DNA from: Candidatus Omnitrophota bacterium
GTDB taxonomy: Bacteria > Omnitrophota > Gorgyraeia > JABMQH01
DNA: 9,514 nucleotides
Assembly (NCBI GenBank): GCA_026387595.1
Contig: JAPLLL010000066.1
Span: forward strand, 1-9,514
Direction: 5' to 3'
The position numbers were made by a program, and so were the translations under genes. Positions within the stretch are counted from its first letter, which is position 1, and each line of letters opens with the position of its first letter. The notes below the pieces were generated by a model. It worked only from the letters and a program-made list of their open reading frames with translations. It was not told the DNA's origin and did no database searches. This document shows positions 1 to 7,136 of this stretch, one piece after another.

Positions 1-2
1 CC

Positions 3-1421
3 AACTATCTGGCTTCTGAAGTGACGATCGCTGGGCTTGAAAAGGGCCTGCACGTATTCTGCGAGAAGCCGCCCGGTAGGGACGTGGCGGATATTGCGAG
101 CGTTATCAAAACGGAAGACCGCCATGCAGAGTGTTTATTAAAATATGGTTTTAATCATCGCTACCATGATTCTGTCCGTGAGGCGCTGCGCATAGTGCAT
201 TCAGGCGAACTCGGCCGCGTTCTTAATGTGCGCGGCACATACGGAAAGAGCAAGATAGTGCCTTTTGCCGGCGAGTGGCGCGCTGAACGCAAGTATGCCG
301 GCGGCGGCATTCTTCTTGACCAGGGGATCCACATGGTCGACCTCCTGCGCCTGTTCTGCGGAGAATTTACCGAGGTGAAAAGCTTTATTTCCAATGATTA
401 CTGGAATTTTGATGTTGAGGATAATGCATTCGCGATCATGAGGAACGCGAATGGACAGATCGCCATGATGCATTCCAGCGCCACTCAATGGGAACACCGT
501 TTCCAGATGCACATTTCCCTGACCGAGGGGTACCTTGAACTAAGAGGCATCTTATCCGGAACGAAAAGTTACGGAGAGGAGCAGCTTATTATCGGCAGGC
601 GCAGCGAATCTCACGTGGGGACGTTGGAAAAGGAGATAATAACATATCTGGAGGATAATTCATGGCGCGCCGAAATAGATGACTTCGCCGGCGCGATCCT
701 GAATAACGAGAAGATCTCGTACGGCAACAGCCATGATGCGCTGGAAACCATGAAACTCGTTTACAGGATCTATTATGCCGACAATAAGTGGAGGGAGAGT
801 TACGATATCGAACGCGTCTTTAATGAATCCAAGGACCTCAATAATTTTGTAAAAGGCTATCTTGAGTATGTCTCCGAACTTTTAAGGCTCATTGATATCC
901 GGTCGATCACCGCGTTTATCGGGCAGCTTGAAGAGGCCCGCAAGAAGCAGAATACCATATTTATCATAGGGAACGGCGGATCCGCGGTAACGGCCTCGCA
1001 CATGGCAAATGATTTTGCGCTTGGATCGCGCGCAGGCGGGCATAAAAGCCAATATCGCGCGCTGTCTTTAGCGGACAATACCGCCGTGATAACCGCCATA
1101 TCGAACGATTGCGGATACGACAAACTGTTCGTGGAACAACTCAAAGTGCACTACAGGGCCGGGGATAAGCTGGTGGCCATTTCTGCCAGCGGGAATTCCC
1201 AGAATGTCATTTCCGCAGCAAAATGGGTGAAAGAACAGGGCGGCACGATTATCGGGCTTTTGGGATTTGACGGGGGAAAATTAAAAGGGATATGCGACAT
1301 CGCCGTACATATCGAGACCCCGAAGGGCGAATACGGCCCGGTAGAGGATATTCACATGATCATAGATCATTTGATCTATACATGGCTGCATTATAAGGCC
1401 AAGAAAGCTGGCCCCAGATGA
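3..1421 (+). CDS. Gfo/Idh/MocA oxidoreductase fused to GmhA-like SIS isomerase (5' partial)
   Basis: The frame is open to the left edge, so the gene starts upstream; the GTG at 21 lies inside the Rossmann domain and is not the start. About 70-90 N-terminal residues, including the glycine-rich NAD(P) loop, are missing. The oxidoreductase half shows the EKP motif (codons 63-71), an NHRYH segment and the GGGILLDQGIH motif with the expected catalytic Asp (318-320) and His (330-332). It runs to about base 790. A second domain follows from about 840: GNGGS sugar-phosphate loop (969-983), ISASGNS loop (about 1182-1202) and an EDIHMIIDH segment near 1344. These match the SIS phosphoheptose-isomerase (GmhA) family. 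Compared with E. coli GmhA (numbering from memory), His61 and His180 are kept, but Glu65 is Asp and Gln172 is Glu. The predicted cytoplasmic role is isomerising a ketose phosphate and oxidising or reducing a sugar for surface-glycan precursors. The substrate is unknown. The stop overlaps the next start by ATGA. Confidence 0.9.
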   Translation, partial: NYLASEVTIAGLEKGLHVFCEKPPGRDVADIASVIKTEDRHAECLLKYGFNHRYHDSVREALRIVHSGELGRVLNVRGTYGKSKIVPFAGEWRAERKYAGGGILLDQGIHMVDLLRLFCGEFTEVKSFISNDYWNFDVEDNAFAIMRNANGQIAMMHSSATQWEHRFQMHISLTEGYLELRGILSGTKSYGEEQLIIGRRSESHVGTLEKEIITYLEDNSWRAEIDDFAGAILNNEKISYGNSHDALETMKLVYRIYYADNKWRESYDIERVFNESKDLNNFVKGYLEYVSELLRLIDIRSITAFIGQLEEARKKQNTIFIIGNGGSAVTASHMANDFALGSRAGGHKSQYRALSLADNTAVITAISNDCGYDKLFVEQLKVHYRAGDKLVAISASGNSQNVISAAKWVKEQGGTIIGLLGFDGGKLKGICDIAVHIETPKGEYGPVEDIHMIIDHLIYTWLHYKAKKAGPR

Positions 1422-2347
1422 AGCCGCTATCAAAAGAGAAGGTCCTGATCGGGCCGTCGACTTTCTGCGCCGTTGACAAGGAACCGCTTGAGCGCTTACG
1501 CAAAACAGGATGCGTGATACTGGATAATCCTTTTAAGCGCAAGCTGACAAAAGATGAATTAGTCACTTTATTGTCTAACGGCATTACGGGGATAATCGCT
1601 GGATTGGAACCGTTAGACAGGGAGGTATTGGGGAAGTCGGCATTAAAGGTAATATCCAGATGCGGCGCAGGGTTGTCCAATATTGACTTGGAAGCCGCCC
1701 GTGAACTGAAAATAAAGATATGCGCCACCCCGGATGCGCCGACAACCGCTGTTGCCGAACTGACCGTAGGCGCATTATTGAGCATGCTAAGGATGCTGCC
1801 GCAGATGGACAGGGACTTACATGAAGGCAGGTGGTCTAAAAAGATCGGTGCGCAGCTTGAGGGTAAAACCGTGCTCATTATCGGCCTGGGGCGTATCGGG
1901 AAAAGGGTTGCCGATTTGCTCGCGTCTTTTAATGTCAGGATCATAGCGGCAGACCCGGTCAGGAATAAGGCCGAAAAGGGGATTGAGATATTGCCGCTGG
2001 ATAGGGCGCTGAGGGAGGCCGACATAATCACTATTCATGCCAGCGGCAATGACCGGATCATTGGGAAAGATGAATTTAAAATTATAAAAAAAGGGGCGTA
2101 TCTGTTAAATGCCTCCAGGGGGAATGTTATTGATGAAGTATCTTTGATCCGAGCCCTGGAGGAAGGCGGGATTAGCGGGGCCTGGCTGGACACATTCGAT
2201 ACCGAGCCATATAACGGGCCGTTAACGAAATATCCGCAGGTCATACTGACCCCGCACGCCGGCTCTTATACTGCTGAATGCCGCAAGGTCATGGAGATGC
2301 AGGCGGTTGATAATCTTATAGCCGCGTTTTGTAAAATCGGAAAATGA
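1418..2347 (+). CDS. D-isomer-specific 2-hydroxyacid dehydrogenase (phosphoglycerate dehydrogenase-like)
   Basis: A 309-residue NAD-dependent dehydrogenase. The nucleotide-binding domain carries GLGRIG at residues 156-161, followed by an acidic residue (D179) at the end of the second strand, which favours NAD over NADP. The catalytic triad of the family is complete: Arg234 in NASRGNVIDE, Glu263 in DTFDTEP and His280 in TPHAGS. The length matches the catalytic core only; the C-terminal ACT regulatory domain of classical serine-pathway enzymes is absent, so feedback by serine is unlikely. The family oxidises D-2-hydroxyacids such as 3-phosphoglycerate. In this operon, between a sugar-phosphate isomerase fusion and a sugar phosphatase, it more likely acts on a sugar acid or phosphoglycerate-derived intermediate for a glycan; that is inference. 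The ATG overlaps the upstream stop (ATGA) and the gene itself ends in an ATGA overlap with the next, so it is probably translationally coupled on both sides. Confidence 0.92.
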   Translation: MKPLSKEKVLIGPSTFCAVDKEPLERLRKTGCVILDNPFKRKLTKDELVTLLSNGITGIIAGLEPLDREVLGKSALKVISRCGAGLSNIDLEAARELKIKICATPDAPTTAVAELTVGALLSMLRMLPQMDRDLHEGRWSKKIGAQLEGKTVLIIGLGRIGKRVADLLASFNVRIIAADPVRNKAEKGIEILPLDRALREADIITIHASGNDRIIGKDEFKIIKKGAYLLNASRGNVIDEVSLIRALEEGGISGAWLDTFDTEPYNGPLTKYPQVILTPHAGSYTAECRKVMEMQAVDNLIAAFCKIGK

Positions 2348-3096
2348 CGCACTCGGAGAAAAAACTTACGCATTTGCTGTCTGTTGCCAGGGAAGCCGCG
2401 TCCCTGGCCGGCGCTTTCCTTATCGGGGGCAATAGATCCAACACAAGGATAAATAAGGAAAAAGGCCGCGATATAAAAATTAAAGCCGATATAAGGTCCG
2501 AACGGATAATACTTAAATTCCTTAATAAAAATTCGCGGTTTTCAATACTGTCTGAAGAAAACGGATTTGTTAAAGGGGCGGATGATGGATTCATGTGGAT
2601 AGTCGACCCTTTAGACGGCAGTTTTAATTACATGCGGGGGATCCCGATCTCTTGCGTTTCCGTGGGGCTTTGGCGATTTAATAAACCGGTGCTGGGCGCA
2701 GTATATGATTTTAATCGGGCTGAACTGTTTTCAGGGATTGCTGGGAAAGGGGCCTGGCTTAATGGTTCTCGGATAAAAGTAAGCGCGGTTAGCGAAAAGG
2801 AAAGGGCCGTTTTGTGCACGGGTTTTCCTGTTAATACCGATTTCACCAAAAAGAATTTAGAGGCCCATACTAAAAATGTCAGGCTTTATAAAAAAACGAG
2901 GCTTTTGGGCTCTGCGGCCCTGTCGATCGCATACGTTGCATGCGGCAGGGCCGATGCGTATCATGAAGATAAGATTATGCTGTGGGACATCGCAGGCGCC
3001 ATTCCGGTTCTTGCAGGAGCCGGCGGAAAGTTCAACATGAAGGAATCATTCACGCGATACGCTTATTTTGTGCACGCGTCAAACGGGCATTTTTAA
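2344..3096 (+). CDS. Inositol monophosphatase-family sugar phosphatase
   Basis: A 250-residue Mg2+-dependent phosphatase of the IMPase/FBPase superfamily. Visible family motifs are the AD pair at residues 48-49, SEEN (metal ligand Glu71), WIVDPLDGS (metal ligands Asp88 and Asp91) and LWDIAGA (Asp215), so all the expected metal ligands are present. Ser93 replaces the usual Thr of DG-T/S, which keeps the hydroxyl needed beside the catalytic water. The protein stops at SNGHF, roughly 10-20 residues earlier than many relatives, but the conserved core is complete. Family members hydrolyse inositol phosphates, 3'-phosphoadenosine phosphates or sugar phosphates, and the residues do not settle which. 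Its position after an isomerase/oxidoreductase fusion and a dehydrogenase suggests it removes phosphate from a sugar intermediate, possibly standing in for the HAD phosphatase of a heptose-type pathway (inference). It begins in an ATGA overlap and ends 4 bases before the next ATG. Confidence 0.92.
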   Translation: MTHSEKKLTHLLSVAREAASLAGAFLIGGNRSNTRINKEKGRDIKIKADIRSERIILKFLNKNSRFSILSEENGFVKGADDGFMWIVDPLDGSFNYMRGIPISCVSVGLWRFNKPVLGAVYDFNRAELFSGIAGKGAWLNGSRIKVSAVSEKERAVLCTGFPVNTDFTKKNLEAHTKNVRLYKKTRLLGSAALSIAYVACGRADAYHEDKIMLWDIAGAIPVLAGAGGKFNMKESFTRYAYFVHASNGHF

Positions 3097-3100
3097 TTCA

Positions 3101-4912
3101 ATGACAAAGATAATAATCTCTTCAAACCGGGATAATCTGGAAAAGTTTCTGCAGGATGAAAACGGCGCATTTTTTTATGTAACCGTCGATGCATATTTTG
3201 CCGAAGTTGAAGATTTTCTTGCGGGGGAAAAATATAACAATATAAATATCAACGAGGGCGCCGACAAGATCGATTTTAACAAAGAATACGTCGATCTCAT
3301 AGGCAGGCTGAACAGGGATCATTATTCTATGTATTGGTGGTCAACCACTATTTCTCACAAGGGCACCTTTGTTTCAAATCTGCACAGGGATATTTTTAAT
3401 TTTTATTGCCTGACAAACCTTATTAAAAAGCAAGACCGCAATTATATCATAATAAGCGGTAGTCCCGCTTTCAACAGATGCCTGAAAAAGTATTGCGAGG
3501 ATAACGCCTTTATGTGCGCGCTGCTGGATGAAGAAAAACCGTTTGCCTGGCTTGCCGATTACAGGAAGTCATTTTTAAGCGACGTGTATTTTATATACCG
3601 CGGATGGACCAGAAAGCTGCTTGCCCGTTTACATTTTTCAAACGTTATAAAAAGATCAGCCGGGGCAAAAAGGTCATATTACATCATGCGCTCATACGTG
3701 GATAAAAGGTCTTTTATTGACGGCTCCTTATATAAAGATGTGTACTTTGGTGCCCTGGCGGAGTATTTAAAACAGAAAGGCAAAGATTTAATCATTTTAG
3801 TCGGCATATTTGCTGATTACAGGGAATTAACCCGCAAAATTAAATCAAGCAGGCAATACGCTATAATACCGCAAGAATATTTTGTGGGGTACATGGATTT
3901 CATAAGGGTAATTATAAGCACGTTTACGCACAGGATCAGGATCCCGGGGCCCGTATTTTTCTGCGGCACAGAGATCACGGATCTTTTAAAAGAGAGCCTG
4001 AAAACGGATTACAAGTTTAATGAAATTGAAAATAATATCATATATTTTTACTATATAAAAGGTCTTTTAAAGTCAATAACTGTAGGTACGTTTCTTTTTC
4101 CGCTTGAAAACCAGGCGTGGGAACGGCTGTCAATCCTTGCCTTAAGAAAATATTCTCCGGCTACAGAAATAGTCGGGTATACGCATTCCTCGATCATCCA
4201 GTCGCAATTGAGCTATTTTTTAAGCAAAGAAGAAGAAAAGATCGTGCCGCTGCCGGATAAAATAATTACCGCGGGTGAACAACCGCGGCTCATTCTTAGT
4301 TCGAACGGTAATTATGTAGGCAGGGCCAAGCTGGTAGAAGGGTGTGCGCTAAGATTTGAGCATATTTTTAATAAAGATAAAGTGTTGCGGACCAAAAACG
4401 GCAAGATATTGGTCGCGCTTTCACTAGATTATGGACGTTGTTTAAATCTGTTGAGATTTTTACTTGCAGCATTAGACCAGAAAAACAGTCCAGAGGTAAT
4501 TTTAAGGTCGCATCCCTACTTGCCGGTTGAATCATTGATTAAAAAACATAATATAAAACTAAGCAATAATTTCCATATTTCCAAAATACGAGGATTTGAA
4601 CAGGACCTTAACGATGCCAGCTTGCTTATTTATGCTGACACTACCTGTTGCATGGAGGCATTGATGCGCGGCGTACCGGTTATTTGCATAGATCTTAAGG
4701 AAGCGGCGAATTCGGATCCATTGTTTGACGTAGGCAGCTTAAAATGGACAGCTTACGATAAAAACGGTTTGCATAAAATCTTAAATGAGATTGATAAAAT
4801 GAATGATGACGAGTATGTAAAAAAATATAATCGGGCAAACTCATATTTAGTGAAATATTTTTACCCTATAGAAGAAAAATATTTAGCAAGATTTATTGAA
4901 GGTCCATCATGA
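3101..4912 (+). CDS. Surface carbohydrate biosynthesis protein, putative GT-B-like transferase
   Basis: A 603-residue protein with no signal peptide or obvious membrane segment. I prefer the ATG at 3101, 4 bases after the preceding stop; an in-frame TTG at 3068 would add 11 residues but overlap the phosphatase. The N-terminal part has YWWSTTISHKG (residues 78-87) and the middle has ENQAWER (336-342) and GYTHSS (359-364). I associate this pattern with the large 'surface carbohydrate biosynthesis protein' families seen in Leptospira-type O-antigen loci (probably TIGR04326, from memory). The C-terminal half looks like a GT-B nucleotide-binding domain: strand-loop ILVALS (436-441), RSHPY (469-473) and ADTTCCMEAL followed by RGVPVICID (512-531). 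The HP dipeptide and the Thr-Thr segment recall sialyl-, polysialyl- and KDO-type transferases, so a transferase using an acidic sugar is possible, but this is inference. The gene is visibly AT-richer than its neighbours. It ends in ATGA overlap with the GT2 gene. Confidence 0.72.
   Translation: MTKIIISSNRDNLEKFLQDENGAFFYVTVDAYFAEVEDFLAGEKYNNININEGADKIDFNKEYVDLIGRLNRDHYSMYWWSTTISHKGTFVSNLHRDIFNFYCLTNLIKKQDRNYIIISGSPAFNRCLKKYCEDNAFMCALLDEEKPFAWLADYRKSFLSDVYFIYRGWTRKLLARLHFSNVIKRSAGAKRSYYIMRSYVDKRSFIDGSLYKDVYFGALAEYLKQKGKDLIILVGIFADYRELTRKIKSSRQYAIIPQEYFVGYMDFIRVIISTFTHRIRIPGPVFFCGTEITDLLKESLKTDYKFNEIENNIIYFYYIKGLLKSITVGTFLFPLENQAWERLSILALRKYSPATEIVGYTHSSIIQSQLSYFLSKEEEKIVPLPDKIITAGEQPRLILSSNGNYVGRAKLVEGCALRFEHIFNKDKVLRTKNGKILVALSLDYGRCLNLLRFLLAALDQKNSPEVILRSHPYLPVESLIKKHNIKLSNNFHISKIRGFEQDLNDASLLIYADTTCCMEALMRGVPVICIDLKEAANSDPLFDVGSLKWTAYDKNGLHKILNEIDKMNDDEYVKKYNRANSYLVKYFYPIEEKYLARFIEGPS
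4898..4902 (+). promoter_or_regulatory. Shine-Dalgarno site of the GT2 gene
   Basis: The sequence GAAGG ends 6 bases before the ATG at 4909. This supports 4909 over the in-frame ATGs at 4918 and 4927, where the spacing would be too long. It is the only clear ribosome binding site at any of the eight gene junctions. It lies inside the 3' end of the preceding gene. Confidence 0.6.
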
Positions 4913-5982
4913 TCCCTATGCCAAAGATGACAGTTTTAATGGCGGTATATAATGGGGAAAGATATTTGAAGGAATGCATGGATAGTGTCATATCCCAGAC
5001 CTTTAAGGATTTTGAATTTCTTATTATCGATGATGGCAGCACAGACTCGACATCCTCAATAATAAGATCATATAGCGATAACAGGATACGTGTTATCAGA
5101 AATGCGGTAAATCTAAGCCAGGTAGCCTCCCTTAATATCGGGTTAGATCACGCGCAGGGCGAGTATATCGCGCGAATAGATGCGGATGACGCGATGCTGC
5201 CGGACAGGCTAAAGATACAGATCGATTTTTTAAAAAAGAGGAAAGACCTCGCCCTTTGCGGGAGCTATGGCGAGGCAATCGACGAAAGAGGCGGCCATAT
5301 CGCGAACACGAAACTCCCCGTCAGGAACGAAGAGATCGCCGCAACCGCGCTGTTCGGTGGGTTCGTCACGATCCACAGCGCTTTTATGTTCAGGAAGAAG
5401 TCCGTTGCGGATATCGGAAAATATAACGAGGTTTTTTCATTCGCCGAGGATTACAAGCTCGTGATGGATCTTTTGCTGAGCGGATACAGGGTCAATAATA
5501 TCCCAAAAGTGCTGGTAAGGTACAGGTTCCATGACGATCGTATAGGCATAAGGGATTCGAAGCCCCAGATAGCCAGGGCGGTGGTTGCGCTGAGGGATTT
5601 CCTTCAGATGTTCACGGGAAGTTTTTCAAAAGAGGACAAGGACCTGCTGTTCAATCTCCTGATGAACGCCGAATCGCTCAAAAAAAGTTACTGGGACAAA
5701 CCGCCCGCGAGGGATGAATTAAAGAGGATCCTGGGCCTGTCCGGTCAAATGCTCTCCGGCATGTCCGCGTATTTTAAATTCGGGGTTAAAGAGAGATATT
5801 TTGCATATAGGGTGTTTTATAATCGATTGTTGAATTTCGCGTACCAAGCGTTGTTCATAGAAAAAAGCTCAAGTGTGGAACTGTACAAACAATGCCTTAA
5901 GAATTTTCTTTTTATTATGAACAGGCCGAAATTGTACGCGTATCCCGCCGCTTTTTCTTTCTGCGGCCGTAAAAATAGATGA
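4909..5982 (+). CDS. Family 2 glycosyltransferase (GT-A fold)
   Basis: A 357-residue inverting-type glycosyltransferase. The N-terminal GT-A domain is textbook: TVLMAVYNGERYL (residues 8-20), LIIDDGSTDS (38-47) with the nucleotide-binding Asp pair, and the metal-binding DADD motif (91-94). The FAEDYKL segment (178-184) supplies the usual catalytic-base acidic residue. A helical C-terminal region of about 140 residues follows, with no clear transmembrane segment, so the enzyme probably works at the cytoplasmic face of the membrane on a lipid-linked acceptor. The family uses nucleotide-activated sugars; donor and acceptor cannot be read from sequence. The start at 4909 is supported by GAAGG upstream and by an ATGA overlap with the 603-residue gene, and the stop again forms an ATGA overlap with the following GT4 gene. 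GC content rises sharply within this gene relative to the one before it. Confidence 0.95.
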   Translation: MIPMPKMTVLMAVYNGERYLKECMDSVISQTFKDFEFLIIDDGSTDSTSSIIRSYSDNRIRVIRNAVNLSQVASLNIGLDHAQGEYIARIDADDAMLPDRLKIQIDFLKKRKDLALCGSYGEAIDERGGHIANTKLPVRNEEIAATALFGGFVTIHSAFMFRKKSVADIGKYNEVFSFAEDYKLVMDLLLSGYRVNNIPKVLVRYRFHDDRIGIRDSKPQIARAVVALRDFLQMFTGSFSKEDKDLLFNLLMNAESLKKSYWDKPPARDELKRILGLSGQMLSGMSAYFKFGVKERYFAYRVFYNRLLNFAYQALFIEKSSSVELYKQCLKNFLFIMNRPKLYAYPAAFSFCGRKNR

Positions 5983-7136
5983 AAAAAATAGTATTTGTGC
6001 TTACAACGTATGAGATAGGGGGCGTTTCGACGGTAGCGAAGAACCTGCTCGACGCGTGGGTACCCGACAGGTTTAAAATAACCCTCGTTGTTGAAAAACT
6101 TGCCGCCAGGCACAACCCCGTTGATGCCCGCGTAAATATTATAGATCTCGGCATGACCGCGAAAAAAGACATTTTAAGCAAGGCAACGAACATGATAAGG
6201 CACATTTCCGCCATGCGGAAGGCCATAATCTCGGAGTCGCCGGACGCTGTGATAAGCTTCGGCGCGCAGGCGAATTGTTTGACGCTGCTTGCGTTATTCC
6301 GGTCGGCGCCCGGCAGACCTAGGATCGTAATAAGCGAACACAGCGAATTCATGTTCATAAGAACGGTGACTAAAGGCCTCAAGTACACGGCGCTTAAAAA
6401 TATCTACCGCATATTGATGTCGTTTTTGTACCACAGAGCCGATGCGATCGTAGCGGTATCAGAGGTCGTCGGCCAGCGCGTAAGGAAGTTGCCTTTCGTG
6501 GACAGGGATAAAGTTAAAGTGATATATAACCCGGTGAATGCGGATAAAATAGCCGGATTTTGCGTCCGCGCCGCACAAGGGCCGCGCGGTCAGGACGGGC
6601 TTCCGCGGATAGGCGCTGTATCCAGGCTGTCGCAGGAAAAAGGCATCCATTTTCTTATCGAGGCCTTTAAACTGCTGCTGGATAAGATTGACGCGAGGCT
6701 GATCGTGATCGGGGACGGACCGGAAAAGGCGCACCTCGAGGAAATGGCGCGCTCACTTGGCGCAGAAAGCAAGATCGCGTTCACGGGATGGGCCGAGGAC
6801 CCCATTAAGTACATGGCGACGATGGACATCTTTGTCCTGCCGTCGATATTCGAAGGATTGCCTAACAGCATATTGGAAGCCATGGCGTGCGGCGTACCTG
6901 TAATAGCATCCGACTTGGCCGGCGGGGTAAGGGAGATCATCACAAACCGCGTTAACGGGATCCTGATCGCGCCGTCTTCCGCACCTGCGATATCCGAAGC
7001 GGTTTACGATCTTTTGACCGACAGGGAAAAGATGCAACGCATCGCACGGAAAGGGCTTGAAACTGTTAAACGGTTCGATATAGGCCTGATAAGCCGTGAA
7101 TATGATGATCTTTTATTCGGGAACAAAAAAGTATGA
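5979..7136 (+). CDS. Family 4 glycosyltransferase (GT-B fold), first copy
   Basis: A 385-residue GT4 retaining glycosyltransferase. The N-terminal acceptor domain begins MKKIVFVLTTYEIGGVSTVA, with the Gly-Gly loop typical of the family, and has SEHSEF (residues 119-124). The linker segment VIYNPVN leads into the donor domain, which shows AVSRLSQEKG (213-222), where Arg216 and Lys221 occupy the usual donor-phosphate positions, then VIGDGP (243-248). The EX7E motif is formed by Glu292 and Glu300 (FEGLPNSILEAM), followed by CGVPVIASD. No signal peptide or membrane helix is evident, so it is cytoplasmic or peripheral. It presumably adds one sugar to the growing repeat unit; its specificity is not readable. 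Start and stop are both in ATGA overlaps with the GT2 and methyltransferase genes. Confidence 0.95.
   Translation: MKKIVFVLTTYEIGGVSTVAKNLLDAWVPDRFKITLVVEKLAARHNPVDARVNIIDLGMTAKKDILSKATNMIRHISAMRKAIISESPDAVISFGAQANCLTLLALFRSAPGRPRIVISEHSEFMFIRTVTKGLKYTALKNIYRILMSFLYHRADAIVAVSEVVGQRVRKLPFVDRDKVKVIYNPVNADKIAGFCVRAAQGPRGQDGLPRIGAVSRLSQEKGIHFLIEAFKLLLDKIDARLIVIGDGPEKAHLEEMARSLGAESKIAFTGWAEDPIKYMATMDIFVLPSIFEGLPNSILEAMACGVPVIASDLAGGVREIITNRVNGILIAPSSAPAISEAVYDLLTDREKMQRIARKGLETVKRFDIGLISREYDDLLFGNKKV

Noticed and set aside
21..23. GTG at 21 as the start of the first gene
   Set aside because: The frame is open upstream to base 3, and the residues before the GTG align with the interior of the Rossmann domain. 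The nucleotide-binding loop would be missing, so the gene is cut by the window edge.
1397..1413. Hairpin GGCCA/TGGCC just before the dehydrogenase start
   Set aside because: The stem is only 5 base pairs, has no T-tract and lies inside coding sequence. It is too weak to be called a terminator or a translational switch.
1360..2031. Long antisense open frame opposite the dehydrogenase gene
   Set aside because: Its translation is low-complexity and Ser/Leu/Pro-rich with no motif, and the sense strand encodes a complete enzyme. It is a shadow of the real gene.
3068..3100. In-frame TTG start giving an 11-residue longer 603-residue protein
   Set aside because: TTG is a rarer start, would overlap the phosphatase gene by 29 bases and has no Shine-Dalgarno. 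The ATG at 3101 fits the operon's spacing better.
3060..3100. Frameshift in the T-run truncating the IMPase C-terminus
   Set aside because: The protein is only slightly short, all metal ligands are present, and the next gene's frame takes over with its own plausible ATG. No continuation of IMPase sequence is seen in another frame.
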